Positions 1 to 5,846 of a stretch of 6,253 nucleotides of DNA are shown here, in pieces (position 1 is the first letter of the stretch; each line of letters opens with the position of its first letter). Source of the DNA: Gemmatimonadota bacterium (GTDB taxonomy: Bacteria > Gemmatimonadota > Gemmatimonadetes > Longimicrobiales > Gaopeijiaceae); assembly GCA_030550695.1 (NCBI GenBank), contig JAUQOX010000171.1:1-6253 (forward strand). The letters run 5' to 3'. The notes beneath the pieces were generated by a model. That model worked only from the letters and a program-made list of their open reading frames with translations. It was not told the origin of the DNA and searched no databases. The translations under genes were made by a program, and so were the position numbers.

Positions 1-26
1 CGAGCGGGAAAGCGGTGCCCCGAGCC

Positions 27-191
27 TCAGCTTTTCTTCGAAGTCTTCACAAAACCCAGGGAAAGGAGCTGCTCCACCTTCTGGCTCTTGCACTTGGGGC
101 AGCGGACCTTCTTGGTGCCGTGCTCGGAAATCCGCTCCACCTGCTCGAAAGAGTGGCCGCACTTCCGGCAGATGTACTCGTAAACGGGCAT
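27..191 (-). CDS. FmdB family zinc ribbon protein
   Basis: A 54-residue protein that begins MPVYEYICRKCG, the hallmark start of the FmdB / CxxC_CxxC_SSSS zinc ribbon family. Two cysteine pairs, C8-x-x-C11 and C31-x-x-C34, should bind one structural zinc. The tail is short and basic, ending KTSKKS. Family members are usually about 60 to 110 residues, so this is a compact, complete version carrying little beyond the ribbon. The family is labelled 'putative regulatory protein' from old work on formamidase and amidase operons, but its biochemical role is not known. The frame stays open upstream of this ATG, but I chose the ATG because an AAGGAGG lies nine bases before it and because the family homology starts exactly here. 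It lies downstream of the serine hydrolase on the same strand, across 247 non-coding bases, so it is probably a separate transcript. Confidence 0.92.
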   Translation of the reverse strand: MPVYEYICRKCGHSFEQVERISEHGTKKVRCPKCKSQKVEQLLSLGFVKTSKKS

Positions 192-200
192 GGTCGGCGT

Positions 201-207
201 CCTCCTT
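201..207 (-). promoter_or_regulatory. Ribosome binding site of the FmdB-type gene
   Basis: Read on the reverse strand this is AAGGAGG, a near-perfect anti-16S match, nine bases before the ATG at 191. It decides the start against a longer open frame that runs upstream to about 353. Confidence 0.8.
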
Positions 208-275
208 GGAAGGGCCAGACCCGGGGCGGAACCGTGTCCGGGTCGTCGGCGGTCCCAGGATGATGTCACCACGAA

Positions 276-320
276 AAAGATAAAGAGGGAGCACACGGGT
301 GTTCCAGGCCCGGCGGGGCC
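276..320 (-). terminator. Possible intrinsic terminator after the serine hydrolase
   Basis: On the reverse strand a GC stem, GGCCC-CGCC-GGGCC (bases 320 to 307), is followed by a short weaker stem around ACA/TGT with outer GGA/TCC. A pyrimidine-rich stretch, CTCTTTATCTTTTTC, follows at 290 to 276. That order (stem, then T-rich run) suits termination of the transcript from the gene ending at 439, although the stop codon is more than 100 bases upstream. The T run is interrupted and lies some distance from the strongest stem, so this is tentative. The same AT-rich patch could instead belong to a promoter for the FmdB-type gene. I see nothing else convincing in 192-438. Confidence 0.3.
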
Positions 321-438
321 GCTCCGGCGGTGGGCGTGAGGGGCGATCTGCAACCGGAGCCCGCGGCAGGCCTGGGCGGCGGTTTCGTCGGCCGGTCGAT
401 CCAGGAGCGGGGATCTTGCGAGGCCGGACGCGAGACCC

Positions 439-1722
439 TTACCGCAGAACCGCCGCCCGGGCTAGCTCCAGGAACTTGTTCCGGGGGTTCCGGCCCGCCG
501 GGGTTTGGGTGAAGACCAACACGATGAGATTGTGGTTGGGATCCACCCAGGCCCCCGTACCGTCGGAACCGGTATGGGAAAAGGTCCCGTCGGGAGCCAC
601 CTGCCATCCGAAGCCGTACCCCACCCGAACTCCCCTTTGGGGGTCCGCTTCCCCGCCGGCCAAGTAGGTGTCGCTGACCATCCTTCGCACAGTGCTTTCC
701 TGAAGAATCCGCTTTCCGCCGTAGATTCCCCCGTTCAAGAACATCTGGCAGAAGATGGCATAGTCCCAGGCGGTGGAGATCATTCCTCCGGACCCCCGCA
801 CGAAGGGCACTTGGGGGGGATCTCCCGGCTGCCAGCCGGCAACCCACTGGTTCGTGGTGGAGTCACGCCGGTAGTAGACGGCGCCCATGCGGTGGAGCTT
901 CCCTTCCAGCTTTTCCGCCACCTCGTGGTTGTAGGAGTCGTGCATACCCAGGGGCGTGTAGATGCGTTCGTCCAGGAAGGATTCCAAGGACTGACCCGAG
1001 GCGATCTCCACCAGTGCGCCTAAGGTGTTGTAGCCTGGATTGGAATAGGAGTAGCTGGTCCCGGGCAGGACTTCGGCCCCCACCTCACCGAAACGCGCGA
1101 CTTCCAGGCGCAGGTTGGGGGCGTCGGGGTGTTCGGGGGATGGCTGGAGGTAAGGTTGAAGGAAGAGGGTGTTGATGCGCAGGCCCGAGGTGTGATTCAG
1201 GAGATGGCGGACCTGGATGAAGCCGGCCCGATAGTTGTCCCAGGAAGGCAGGTACTTCCGCACCGGATCGTCGAAGGAGAGCTTGCGCTCCTCCACCAGC
1301 ATGGCCACCGCGGTGGCGATGGTGGGTTTGGTGTTGGAGGCCATGCGGAACATGGTGTTCGGTTCCATGGGGAGGCCTTTTTCCTTATGGCGCCACCCCA
1401 GGGCCTCGTGGAGGACCACCTTCCCGTTGCGGGCCACCAGGAGCACGGCTCCCACCAGCTCGCCGTCCCGTACGGCATCGCGGTAGAGCTGGACCCCTGC
1501 GTCCAGAATGGCCGAAGACATCCCCGCCTCTTCGGGTCTGGCCCGGCTGAGGGTAAGGTCTTGGGCGAGGAGGGGGGGGGCGACGGCAAGGCAAAGGACA
1601 AGGGCCAGCTTGCCGAAAGGCCCGTGCCGTGGGCCGATGGGGGCGCCGCGGACCGGGGAAGAGGGGGGGGAGGGGAGGTGGGATGAACCCGAAGGGGTGT
1701 GCCGAGGACGGGAGCGGTGCAT
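439..1722 (-). CDS. Secreted serine hydrolase, beta-lactamase (class C / EstB-like) family
   Basis: A 427-residue exported enzyme of the serine beta-lactamase, DD-peptidase and esterase superfamily (family VIII esterase / AmpC type). The three active-site elements are visible in order: S129-N-T-K132 (nucleophile and general base, SxxK), Y226-S-N228 (YxN, within SYSYSNPGYN) and H383-T-G385 (the KTG-equivalent box). The family landmark LLNHTSGL lies at 174-181 and a conserved YGFGW block at 369-373. A hydrophobic core at about 38-53 ending LLA|QD is a signal peptide, so the enzyme should act in the periplasm or outside the cell. The stretch before that core is unusually long (about 36 residues), rich in Pro, Ser and Arg, and encoded by C-rich homopolymers. 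The ATG at 1722 was chosen because GGAGG lies four bases upstream and the open frame further up (to 2112) is low-complexity. The substrate may be an ester or a D-amino-acid peptide; antibiotic hydrolysis cannot be inferred. Confidence 0.9.
   Translation of the reverse strand: MHRSRPRHTPSGSSHLPSPPSSPVRGAPIGPRHGPFGKLALVLCLAVAPPLLAQDLTLSRARPEEAGMSSAILDAGVQLYRDAVRDGELVGAVLLVARNGKVVLHEALGWRHKEKGLPMEPNTMFRMASNTKPTIATAVAMLVEERKLSFDDPVRKYLPSWDNYRAGFIQVRHLLNHTSGLRINTLFLQPYLQPSPEHPDAPNLRLEVARFGEVGAEVLPGTSYSYSNPGYNTLGALVEIASGQSLESFLDERIYTPLGMHDSYNHEVAEKLEGKLHRMGAVYYRRDSTTNQWVAGWQPGDPPQVPFVRGSGGMISTAWDYAIFCQMFLNGGIYGGKRILQESTVRRMVSDTYLAGGEADPQRGVRVGYGFGWQVAPDGTFSHTGSDGTGAWVDPNHNLIVLVFTQTPAGRNPRNKFLELARAAVLR
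1655..1682 (+). other. G-quadruplex-type motif at the 5' end of the serine hydrolase gene
   Basis: On the forward strand, runs of 4, 8, 4 and 3 G are separated by 4-, 1- and 4-base loops, which meets the usual G3+ N1-7 rule for an intramolecular quadruplex. The gene reads from the other strand, so the G-rich strand is the transcription template and the mRNA is C-rich here. It covers codons for the Pro/Ser-rich segment before the signal peptide core. Folding and function are untested. Confidence 0.45.
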
Positions 1723-1726
1723 GGGG

Positions 1727-1731
1727 CCTCC
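1727..1731 (-). promoter_or_regulatory. Ribosome binding site of the serine hydrolase
   Basis: Reads GGAGG on the reverse strand with a four-base gap to the ATG at 1722. The gap is shorter than ideal, but this is the only good match near an in-frame start that keeps the signal peptide, so it supports the start chosen. Confidence 0.55.
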
Positions 1732-1770
1732 AGGCTGGGGCTGAGGGGCGGGAGAATCGCCTTGGCCATC

Positions 1771-1799
1771 ATTGTACGCCTTTCCACGGCGAAGGCCAA
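1771..1799 (-). promoter_or_regulatory. Sigma70-like promoter of the serine hydrolase
   Basis: On the reverse strand a -35 box TTGGCC (1799-1794; four of six consensus bases) and a -10 box TACAAT (1776-1771; five of six) are separated by exactly 17 bases. Transcription would start near 1764, leaving a leader of about 40 bases before the ATG at 1722. AT-rich hexamers are rare in this GC-rich region, which makes the match more credible. The -35 box is only moderate. Confidence 0.55.
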
Positions 1800-2110
1800 A
1801 AGAAGGGCGATGGCGCCTGTCCTTCCCCCCGCGTCCCCTCCTGCGGCGGAGGGGAAGGGGGAATGCGGCCTTGCCTGGCCTTGTCCGAGACGTTCCATTG
1901 CCGGAGGCCTCGGTGGCTCCGGGCAAAGGCAAGAGGCCCTTGCGGGCAGGGGATCTTGATGTCCATGCCCGGGAAAAGGTCCGCGCCGGGGCAAGGGCCC
2001 CCGCCGGACGGGTGGCAAGGTCGGAGGTCGGCCGCGCTCCACGGGGCTTCTCGGCAGGGGGGGCCCCGACGATGGATTTCCGCAGTGACTCTTTCGATCC
2101 AGAGGTTCCC

Positions 2111-4279
2111 ATGGCCTTCCTTTCCTTGCTTCTGCGGCGGCTTCTCCCCTTCGCTGCCCTCCTGGTAGCCGCGGCCGGGCCCCTCCGGGCCCAACGGGCC
2201 GGGCCCTTGGAAACCCCTCTCCCGCCGGACCTCCTTCGCCTGTTGGCCGACGAGGTGAGCGGAGAGCTGGCCTTTCACCACCTGATGAAACTGGCGGGCG
2301 CCCCGTGGCTCCGGAGCCGGGAGGAACTCACCGGCGCCTCCACCTTCCACGAGTCCGGGGAGCTTCTCCGTCTGGCCCGGGGGTACGGCATCGAGACCAT
2401 TCGCTTGGATCGCTACGAGGCCCCCGGCACCTTCGAGTACCCCCTGGAGGGGGAGTTGTGGGTGGAAGGCCGGCGGCTGGCCCGGATTCCCGCGGACCCG
2501 GCCCTGGTGGCTTCCGGCTCCCGCTCCGGCGAAGTGGAGGGCCCCCTGGTGTACGTTCCGGAGATCCCCCCGCACGGGGTGCCGGCGTTCCAAGAAAGCG
2601 CGGCCCGCAATCCCGAGGGGTACCGGGGAGCGGTGGCGCTGATGTGGTCCCACCCCCGAGGCGCCCTTTTCGAAGCCTTGGACCGGGCCGGGGTTCGGGC
2701 GGTGATCGCCTTCAACGCCCGGGAGCGGTACCTGGACCCTGATCAGGTCGTCTACTCCAGCGGGCCCTATGCCCAGGGGCAGAACCTCCGGATGGGGTTC
2801 AGCGTCTCGTGGAGGCAGTGGTCGGAACTCCTGGAGGATCTTCAGCGGGGAATCACGCCCAAAGTGAAGGGGCGGGTGGTGATGGAGAGCTTCCCCAACC
2901 GATTCGAAACGGTCTATGCCTGGATCCCGGGGACCGAGCCGGAGCTTCCTGGCGTGGTCTTCACGGCCCATCTCTTCGAAGGGTACACGAAACGGGGGGC
3001 CAACGACAACGCCGGGGGGCCCGCCATCCAGTTGGAGATCCTCCGGGCCCTGCACCACCTCATCGCCACGGGGCGCCTCCCCCGGCCCCGGCGTACCCTG
3101 CACTTCCTCTGGCCCAACGAGATCAGCGGCACCTACGAGTTCATTCGCCGTGAGCCGGAGTTGTTGGACCGCTGGGCCGTGAACATCAACATGGATATGG
3201 TGAGCGAGGGGCTCCGGAAGAACAATTCGGTGTTCACCATGAGCGAGACCCCGGCCCATCTCCCCTCCTTCTACGACGGCCTGGCGGCTTCCATCCTGAA
3301 CTACCTGTGGAGGACCAACGACATCGTCTATCTCCCCGATTCCCCCCGGGGGAGACCGGGGGGGCAATACTTTCCGGAACCCCTGTGGGAAAAGAACGGC
3401 AGCCGGGATGCCTTCCGTTTCTTCATCCATGAGGCCACCGGCGGAAGCGACCACATCGTCTTCAACAACCCTTCCGTGAGGGTCCCGGGCATCGAGTTCT
3501 TCACCTGGCCCGACCAGTGGTACCATGCGGACAAGGACCTGCCGGAAAACGCCGACCCCACGCAAATGCGGCGGGTGGCCTTCGTGGGGGCGGCTACGGC
3601 GTGGGCCTGCGTCGCCTTGACAGACGAGCTCCTTCCGTCGCTCCTGGACTGGGTTTCGGACTTCGGTTATCGGCGGGTGGCGGAGAGGGCCATTCCCCGG
3701 GCCATGGCCTGGTTGGATCAGGCCACGGGCCCGGACCCTCGTCTTCGGCCCGACGAGGCCCTCCTCTTTGCCCGGTCGGTCCTGGAGGCTTCCGTGTCGA
3801 GGGAAATGGATGCGGTGGCGTCCGTCCGATCGGTGTACTCGGGGAGCGGAAGAGCGGAGGCATGGGTGGCCGCCCGCTTGAAGGAGTGGGAAGGCTACCG
3901 AGAGGGGTTGGAACGGTTCCTCCTGGCCGCAGCCTCGGCCAGGGGATTCGGAACCCTGCGGCCGCCCGCCCCTTCGGCCGAGGAGCGCAGGCTGGCGGCC
4001 CGCATCCCCCGTCTGGCCCCCGGGATCCGGGGAGTCGAGACCTCCCTCCAACGGTATGCACCTTACCGGCAATGGATGGAAGCCCACGGCGGGGAGGTGG
4101 AAGCTCTGGGGCTCACCAACGGCCAAATGACCCAGATCCTGAACTTCGTGGACGGCCGCCGCAGCCTTGGGGAGATCGTCGTCCGGGTCCGTGCCGCCAC
4201 GGGGGAACCCCTCAGCGTGGCGCAGGCTGCCCGTTACCTGGAGATCCTGCAGGAGGTGGGATGGATCGGCGGAACATGA
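2111..4279 (+). CDS. Secreted M28-family zinc peptidase with PA-like insert and C-terminal PqqD-like domain
   Basis: A 722-residue exported protein related to M28 aminopeptidases. A signal peptide covers residues 1-27 (two Arg at 9-10, hydrophobic core, cleavage LRA|Q). A region at about 113-265 fits a PA-type insert. The peptidase core follows, with all five zinc ligands of a two-metal M28 site identifiable: H287 (TAHLF), D299 (GANDNAGG), E337 (WPNEISG), D362 (NMDMV) and H472 (WYHAD), plus the family block S446-D-H448. A helical stretch occupies about 495-655. Residues about 665-720 (NFVDGRRSLGEI, later YLEILQEVGWI) look like a PqqD-type winged-helix domain. Oddities are that the usual HxD motif reads H-L-F-E and the usual Glu-Glu pair reads Asn-Glu, so activity is likely but not certain. 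Start: the ATG at 2111 gives a clean signal peptide, with only a weak AGAGG five bases upstream; an in-frame ATG at 2072 would add 13 residues. It is the first gene of an operon with the patatin. Confidence 0.85.
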   Translation: MAFLSLLLRRLLPFAALLVAAAGPLRAQRAGPLETPLPPDLLRLLADEVSGELAFHHLMKLAGAPWLRSREELTGASTFHESGELLRLARGYGIETIRLDRYEAPGTFEYPLEGELWVEGRRLARIPADPALVASGSRSGEVEGPLVYVPEIPPHGVPAFQESAARNPEGYRGAVALMWSHPRGALFEALDRAGVRAVIAFNARERYLDPDQVVYSSGPYAQGQNLRMGFSVSWRQWSELLEDLQRGITPKVKGRVVMESFPNRFETVYAWIPGTEPELPGVVFTAHLFEGYTKRGANDNAGGPAIQLEILRALHHLIATGRLPRPRRTLHFLWPNEISGTYEFIRREPELLDRWAVNINMDMVSEGLRKNNSVFTMSETPAHLPSFYDGLAASILNYLWRTNDIVYLPDSPRGRPGGQYFPEPLWEKNGSRDAFRFFIHEATGGSDHIVFNNPSVRVPGIEFFTWPDQWYHADKDLPENADPTQMRRVAFVGAATAWACVALTDELLPSLLDWVSDFGYRRVAERAIPRAMAWLDQATGPDPRLRPDEALLFARSVLEASVSREMDAVASVRSVYSGSGRAEAWVAARLKEWEGYREGLERFLLAAASARGFGTLRPPAPSAEERRLAARIPRLAPGIRGVETSLQRYAPYRQWMEAHGGEVEALGLTNGQMTQILNFVDGRRSLGEIVVRVRAATGEPLSVAQAARYLEILQEVGWIGGT
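4251..4256 (+). promoter_or_regulatory. Ribosome binding site of the patatin gene, inside the peptidase gene
   Basis: AGGAGG (continuing TG) lies four bases before ATG 4261 and 19 bases before ATG 4276, so it favours the upstream start. It sits within the last ten codons of the peptidase gene, consistent with translational coupling. Confidence 0.6.
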
Positions 4280-5043
4280 GTTCGGGTCCCACCCTCGGAT
4301 TGGCGTTGAGCGGAGGGGCAATTCTCGGTGCCGCCCATATCGGGGTCCTGAAGGTGCTGGACGAGGAGGGGATTGCCGTCACCCACTTGGCCGGCACGAG
4401 CATGGGGGCCATCGTGGCGGCGTTCTATGCCTTCGGCTATCGGGGCGAACAGATCGAAGAGATCGCCGAGGAACTGCGCTGGCCCCACGTGACCGGCTTT
4501 TCCCCTTCCCGGCTGGGAATTCTCTCCATGGACAAGCTCATGGCTACCCTCCGGCACCATTTGGGGAGTGTGGCCATGGAAGATGCCAGGATCCCTTTGG
4601 CGGTGATCGCCACGGACATCGCCACCGGGGAAAAGGTGGTGATCCGGGAGGGAGACCTGGCATCCGCCGTGGCCGCCAGTGCCTGCGTGCCCGGGATCTT
4701 CGTTCCCATCGAAAGGGAAGGCCGTCTGCTGGTGGACGGCGGCCTGTTGGAGAACCTTCCCATCTCGCCCCTGAAGGCGTGGGGTGTGGAGACCGTCTTT
4801 GCCGTGGATGTCCATGTGGGCCGCCGCTTCCATCGCCCCCGGAACCTCCCCGAACTCCTGAGCAACGCCCTGGATGTGGTTTTGGCCCACGCAGCCCGGG
4901 AGCGGGCCAGGGAGGCGGATCTCCTCATCGCCCCCGACACGACTTCGTGGAGCCGCGCCCAGACCGAAGACATTCCCGCCCTCATCACCGAGGGGTACCG
5001 GGCCGCCCGGGCCGCTCTGGCGGATTGGCGGGGAAAGGGTTGA
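4261..5043 (+). CDS. Patatin-like phospholipase (RssA-type serine hydrolase)
   Basis: A 260-residue patatin-fold lipid acyl hydrolase with a Ser-Asp dyad. Visible motifs are the glycine-rich oxyanion loop S17-G-G-A-I-L-G23 followed by AAHIGVL, the nucleophile elbow G45-T-S47-M-G49 and the dyad Asp in D159-G-G161. Family length is about 250-320, so this is a complete single-domain member. No signal peptide or membrane segment is seen, so it should be cytoplasmic or loosely membrane-associated, cleaving acyl chains from phospholipids or related esters. Start: ATG 4261 has a strong AGGAGGTG with AGGAGG four bases upstream and overlaps the peptidase gene by 19 bases. An in-frame ATG at 4276 makes an ATGA overlap but has no nearby ribosome site and would shorten the protein by five residues. 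Either way it is coupled to the peptidase. The loop lacks the usual Arg (AxRG reads AILG). The exact lipid substrate is unknown. Confidence 0.9.
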   Translation: MDRRNMSSGPTLGLALSGGAILGAAHIGVLKVLDEEGIAVTHLAGTSMGAIVAAFYAFGYRGEQIEEIAEELRWPHVTGFSPSRLGILSMDKLMATLRHHLGSVAMEDARIPLAVIATDIATGEKVVIREGDLASAVAASACVPGIFVPIEREGRLLVDGGLLENLPISPLKAWGVETVFAVDVHVGRRFHRPRNLPELLSNALDVVLAHAARERAREADLLIAPDTTSWSRAQTEDIPALITEGYRAARAALADWRGKG

Positions 5044-5118
5044 GGGGATCGCCCCGGGGAGTGATGCTGGCGGGATCGCCCGTCGCTCTGGCGGATGGGC
5101 GGGGAAGGGGTTGAGGGG
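5013..5118 (+). repeat. Diverged direct repeat of the patatin 3' end
   Basis: Bases 5013-5047, which include the last codons and stop of the patatin gene, recur at 5084-5118 with only two mismatches in 35 (T to G, and A to G). The spacing is 71 bases. Short flanking words (CGCCCG before each copy; GGATCGCC after copy 1 and before copy 2) suggest the duplicated unit was longer and has decayed. The second copy still encodes the same Ala-Leu-Ala-Asp...Arg-Gly...Gly-stop ending, but in a different frame, since 71 is not a multiple of three. It looks like a small tandem duplication in what is now the 3' untranslated region. Confidence 0.75.
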
Positions 5119-5119
5119 G
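5097..5119 (+). other. G-quadruplex-type motif in the patatin 3' untranslated region
   Basis: Four G runs (3, 4, 4 and 5) with loops of 1, 2 and 4 bases lie on the transcribed-sense strand, so the RNA as well as the DNA could fold. Copy 1 of the direct repeat has a GG in place of the first GGG run, so only copy 2 fully meets the motif. It stands just before the hairpin at 5124-5159. Confidence 0.4.
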
Positions 5120-5123
5120 AGGA

Positions 5124-5159
5124 CGGAGGTGCACCGCTGAGGGCCGGTGCATCCCTCCG
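5124..5159. terminator. GC-rich hairpin between convergent genes, candidate bidirectional terminator
   Basis: TGCACCG (5130-5136) pairs perfectly with CGGTGCA (5145-5151) around an eight-base loop. Beyond a two-base bulge (5152-5153), CGGAGG (5124-5129) pairs with CCTCCG (5154-5159), giving 13 pairs in all. It lies between the convergent patatin (stop 5043) and regulator (stop 5208) genes, where a shared terminator is expected. Neither side has a T tract, so it is not a textbook intrinsic terminator. It could serve as an RNA-end stabiliser or a U-less terminator. Confidence 0.5.
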
Positions 5160-5207
5160 GCGGGCTCCGGGGGGGGACAGCAAGGGCCGGGGGCCTTGGC
5201 CCGGGGT

Positions 5208-5741
5208 TCAGCCTCGGCTCTTCTTGCCCTTGCCGCTGCCGGGGTACGGGATAGGAGCCGAGAGGAACTTCAACATGCCTCGGCTGGCCTCTTCGTCCTT
5301 CAGGAACCGGTCCAAGACCCGCTCCACCGCCCGGAGGATCTCTTCCAACTCGCCGAGTCTCTGGCGCACCAGGTCGTTGCCGGGGGGGGTGGCCTCCAGG
5401 GCCTTCCGGAGGGCTGCCAGGGCCGGATCGAACTCCCGCTTCTTCCTCTCGGAGGCGATGCGGAAGAGCATGGACCAGATGTCGTCTTCGGCGATGTAGT
5501 AGTCCTTGCGCTCCCCCGTAAGGTGCACTCGTCGGATCACTCCCCAGTTGCGGAGTTCTTTGAGGGACATGCTGGCGTTGCCCCGGCTCATCTCGAGCTC
5601 CCGGGCAATGTCCTCCAGGCTGAGGGGCTCCCGGGTGGCCAGGAGGAGGGCGTGGATGCGAGCCATGGAGCGGTTGATTCCCCAAAGACCTCCCATGGAA
5701 CCCCAAGACTCCACGAACTGGGCTCGAGTGGCGGCGTCCAT
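5208..5741 (-). CDS. GbsR/MarR-type transcriptional regulator
   Basis: A 177-residue DNA-binding protein of the GbsR-like branch of the MarR family. The family signature is clear: WGSMGGLWGINRSMARIHALL at about 13-33, a winged helix with LSLEDIARELEMSRGNASMSL (about 40-60) as helix-turn-helix, KELRNWGVI, then a wing with the conserved GERKDYY (76-82). The C-terminal half is helical (dimerisation) and ends in a basic KGKKSRG. Members in other bacteria repress osmoprotectant or membrane-related genes; the ligand cannot be read here. Start: ATG 5741 matches where homologues begin and has AAGGTG nine bases upstream. A TTG at 5789 would add 16 residues but lacks a ribosome site and falls inside the palindrome at 5789-5812. 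It is read toward the patatin operon, and the palindrome upstream suggests autoregulation. Confidence 0.88.
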   Translation of the reverse strand: MDAATRAQFVESWGSMGGLWGINRSMARIHALLLATREPLSLEDIARELEMSRGNASMSLKELRNWGVIRRVHLTGERKDYYIAEDDIWSMLFRIASERKKREFDPALAALRKALEATPPGNDLVRQRLGELEEILRAVERVLDRFLKDEEASRGMLKFLSAPIPYPGSGKGKKSRG

Positions 5742-5788
5742 GCTCCCCTTCACCTTCCGGGAAAAGGTCTTCCACAAGCCGTTATCCA

Positions 5789-5812
5789 AACGTTCAGATC
5801 ATCCTGAACGTT
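5789..5812. promoter_or_regulatory. Palindromic operator candidate upstream of the GbsR-type regulator
   Basis: AACGTTCAG and CTGAACGTT form perfect nine-base arms around a six-base centre (ATCATC). Size and symmetry fit a site for a dimeric winged-helix repressor of the MarR class, and it lies 48 bases before the regulator start. Weak -10-like hexamers on the reverse strand lie beside it (TGTAAC at 5815-5810; GATAAC at 5786-5781), each without a good -35 partner, so bound protein would block either one. Alternative: a terminator for the TlpA-like gene ending at 5847, but the stem is AT-leaning and only three T follow, so I prefer an operator. Confidence 0.55.
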
Positions 5813-5846
5813 ACAAGTTGCTTGAAGAAAGGGGAAGGGATGGGGT

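Larger units (their letters stand above)
1723..2110. other. Divergent intergenic region between serine hydrolase and M28 peptidase
   Basis: This 388-base spacer separates two divergently read genes. It holds the reverse-strand promoter at 1771-1799 and the ribosome binding site at 1727-1731. Both strands have open frames running through it as extensions of the flanking genes, but the predicted proteins there are low-complexity Arg/Pro/Gly sequence typical of high-GC spacers. I could not find a convincing forward -35/-10 pair for the peptidase operon. A seven-G run followed by CCCC sits at 2057-2067, just before an alternative in-frame ATG at 2072. Confidence 0.5.

Noticed and set aside
192..353. 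An upstream extension of the FmdB-type protein
   Set aside because: AAGGAGG lies just before the ATG at 191, and family homology begins at that residue. The extension has no family resemblance.
505..1686. Forward-strand open frames of 172 and 185 codons across the serine hydrolase
   Set aside because: They are antisense shadows of a gene with all three catalytic motifs in order, rich in Gly, His and Val, with no domain.
2057..2067. GGGGGGGCCCC as a possible regulatory palindrome before the peptidase
   Set aside because: It is a simple G/C run of a kind found at several other places here (seven- or eight-base G runs, for example near 813, 3358 and 5382), with no spacer or promoter elements to support a site.
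1723..2112. A 130-residue N-terminal extension of the serine hydrolase, starting at 2112
   Set aside because: The extension is low-complexity and spans the promoter. The internal ATG at 1722 has a ribosome site and leads into a signal peptide.
1769..4321. An 850-codon open frame on the reverse strand across the peptidase gene
   Set aside because: It is antisense to a gene with clear M28 motifs and a signal peptide. Its translation is Gly/Pro/Arg/His-rich low-complexity sequence with no recognisable domain, as expected for an antisense frame at high GC.
4234..5775. A 513-codon reverse-strand open frame over the patatin gene and into the regulator gene
   Set aside because: It overlaps two well-supported genes in another frame and shows only compositionally biased sequence.
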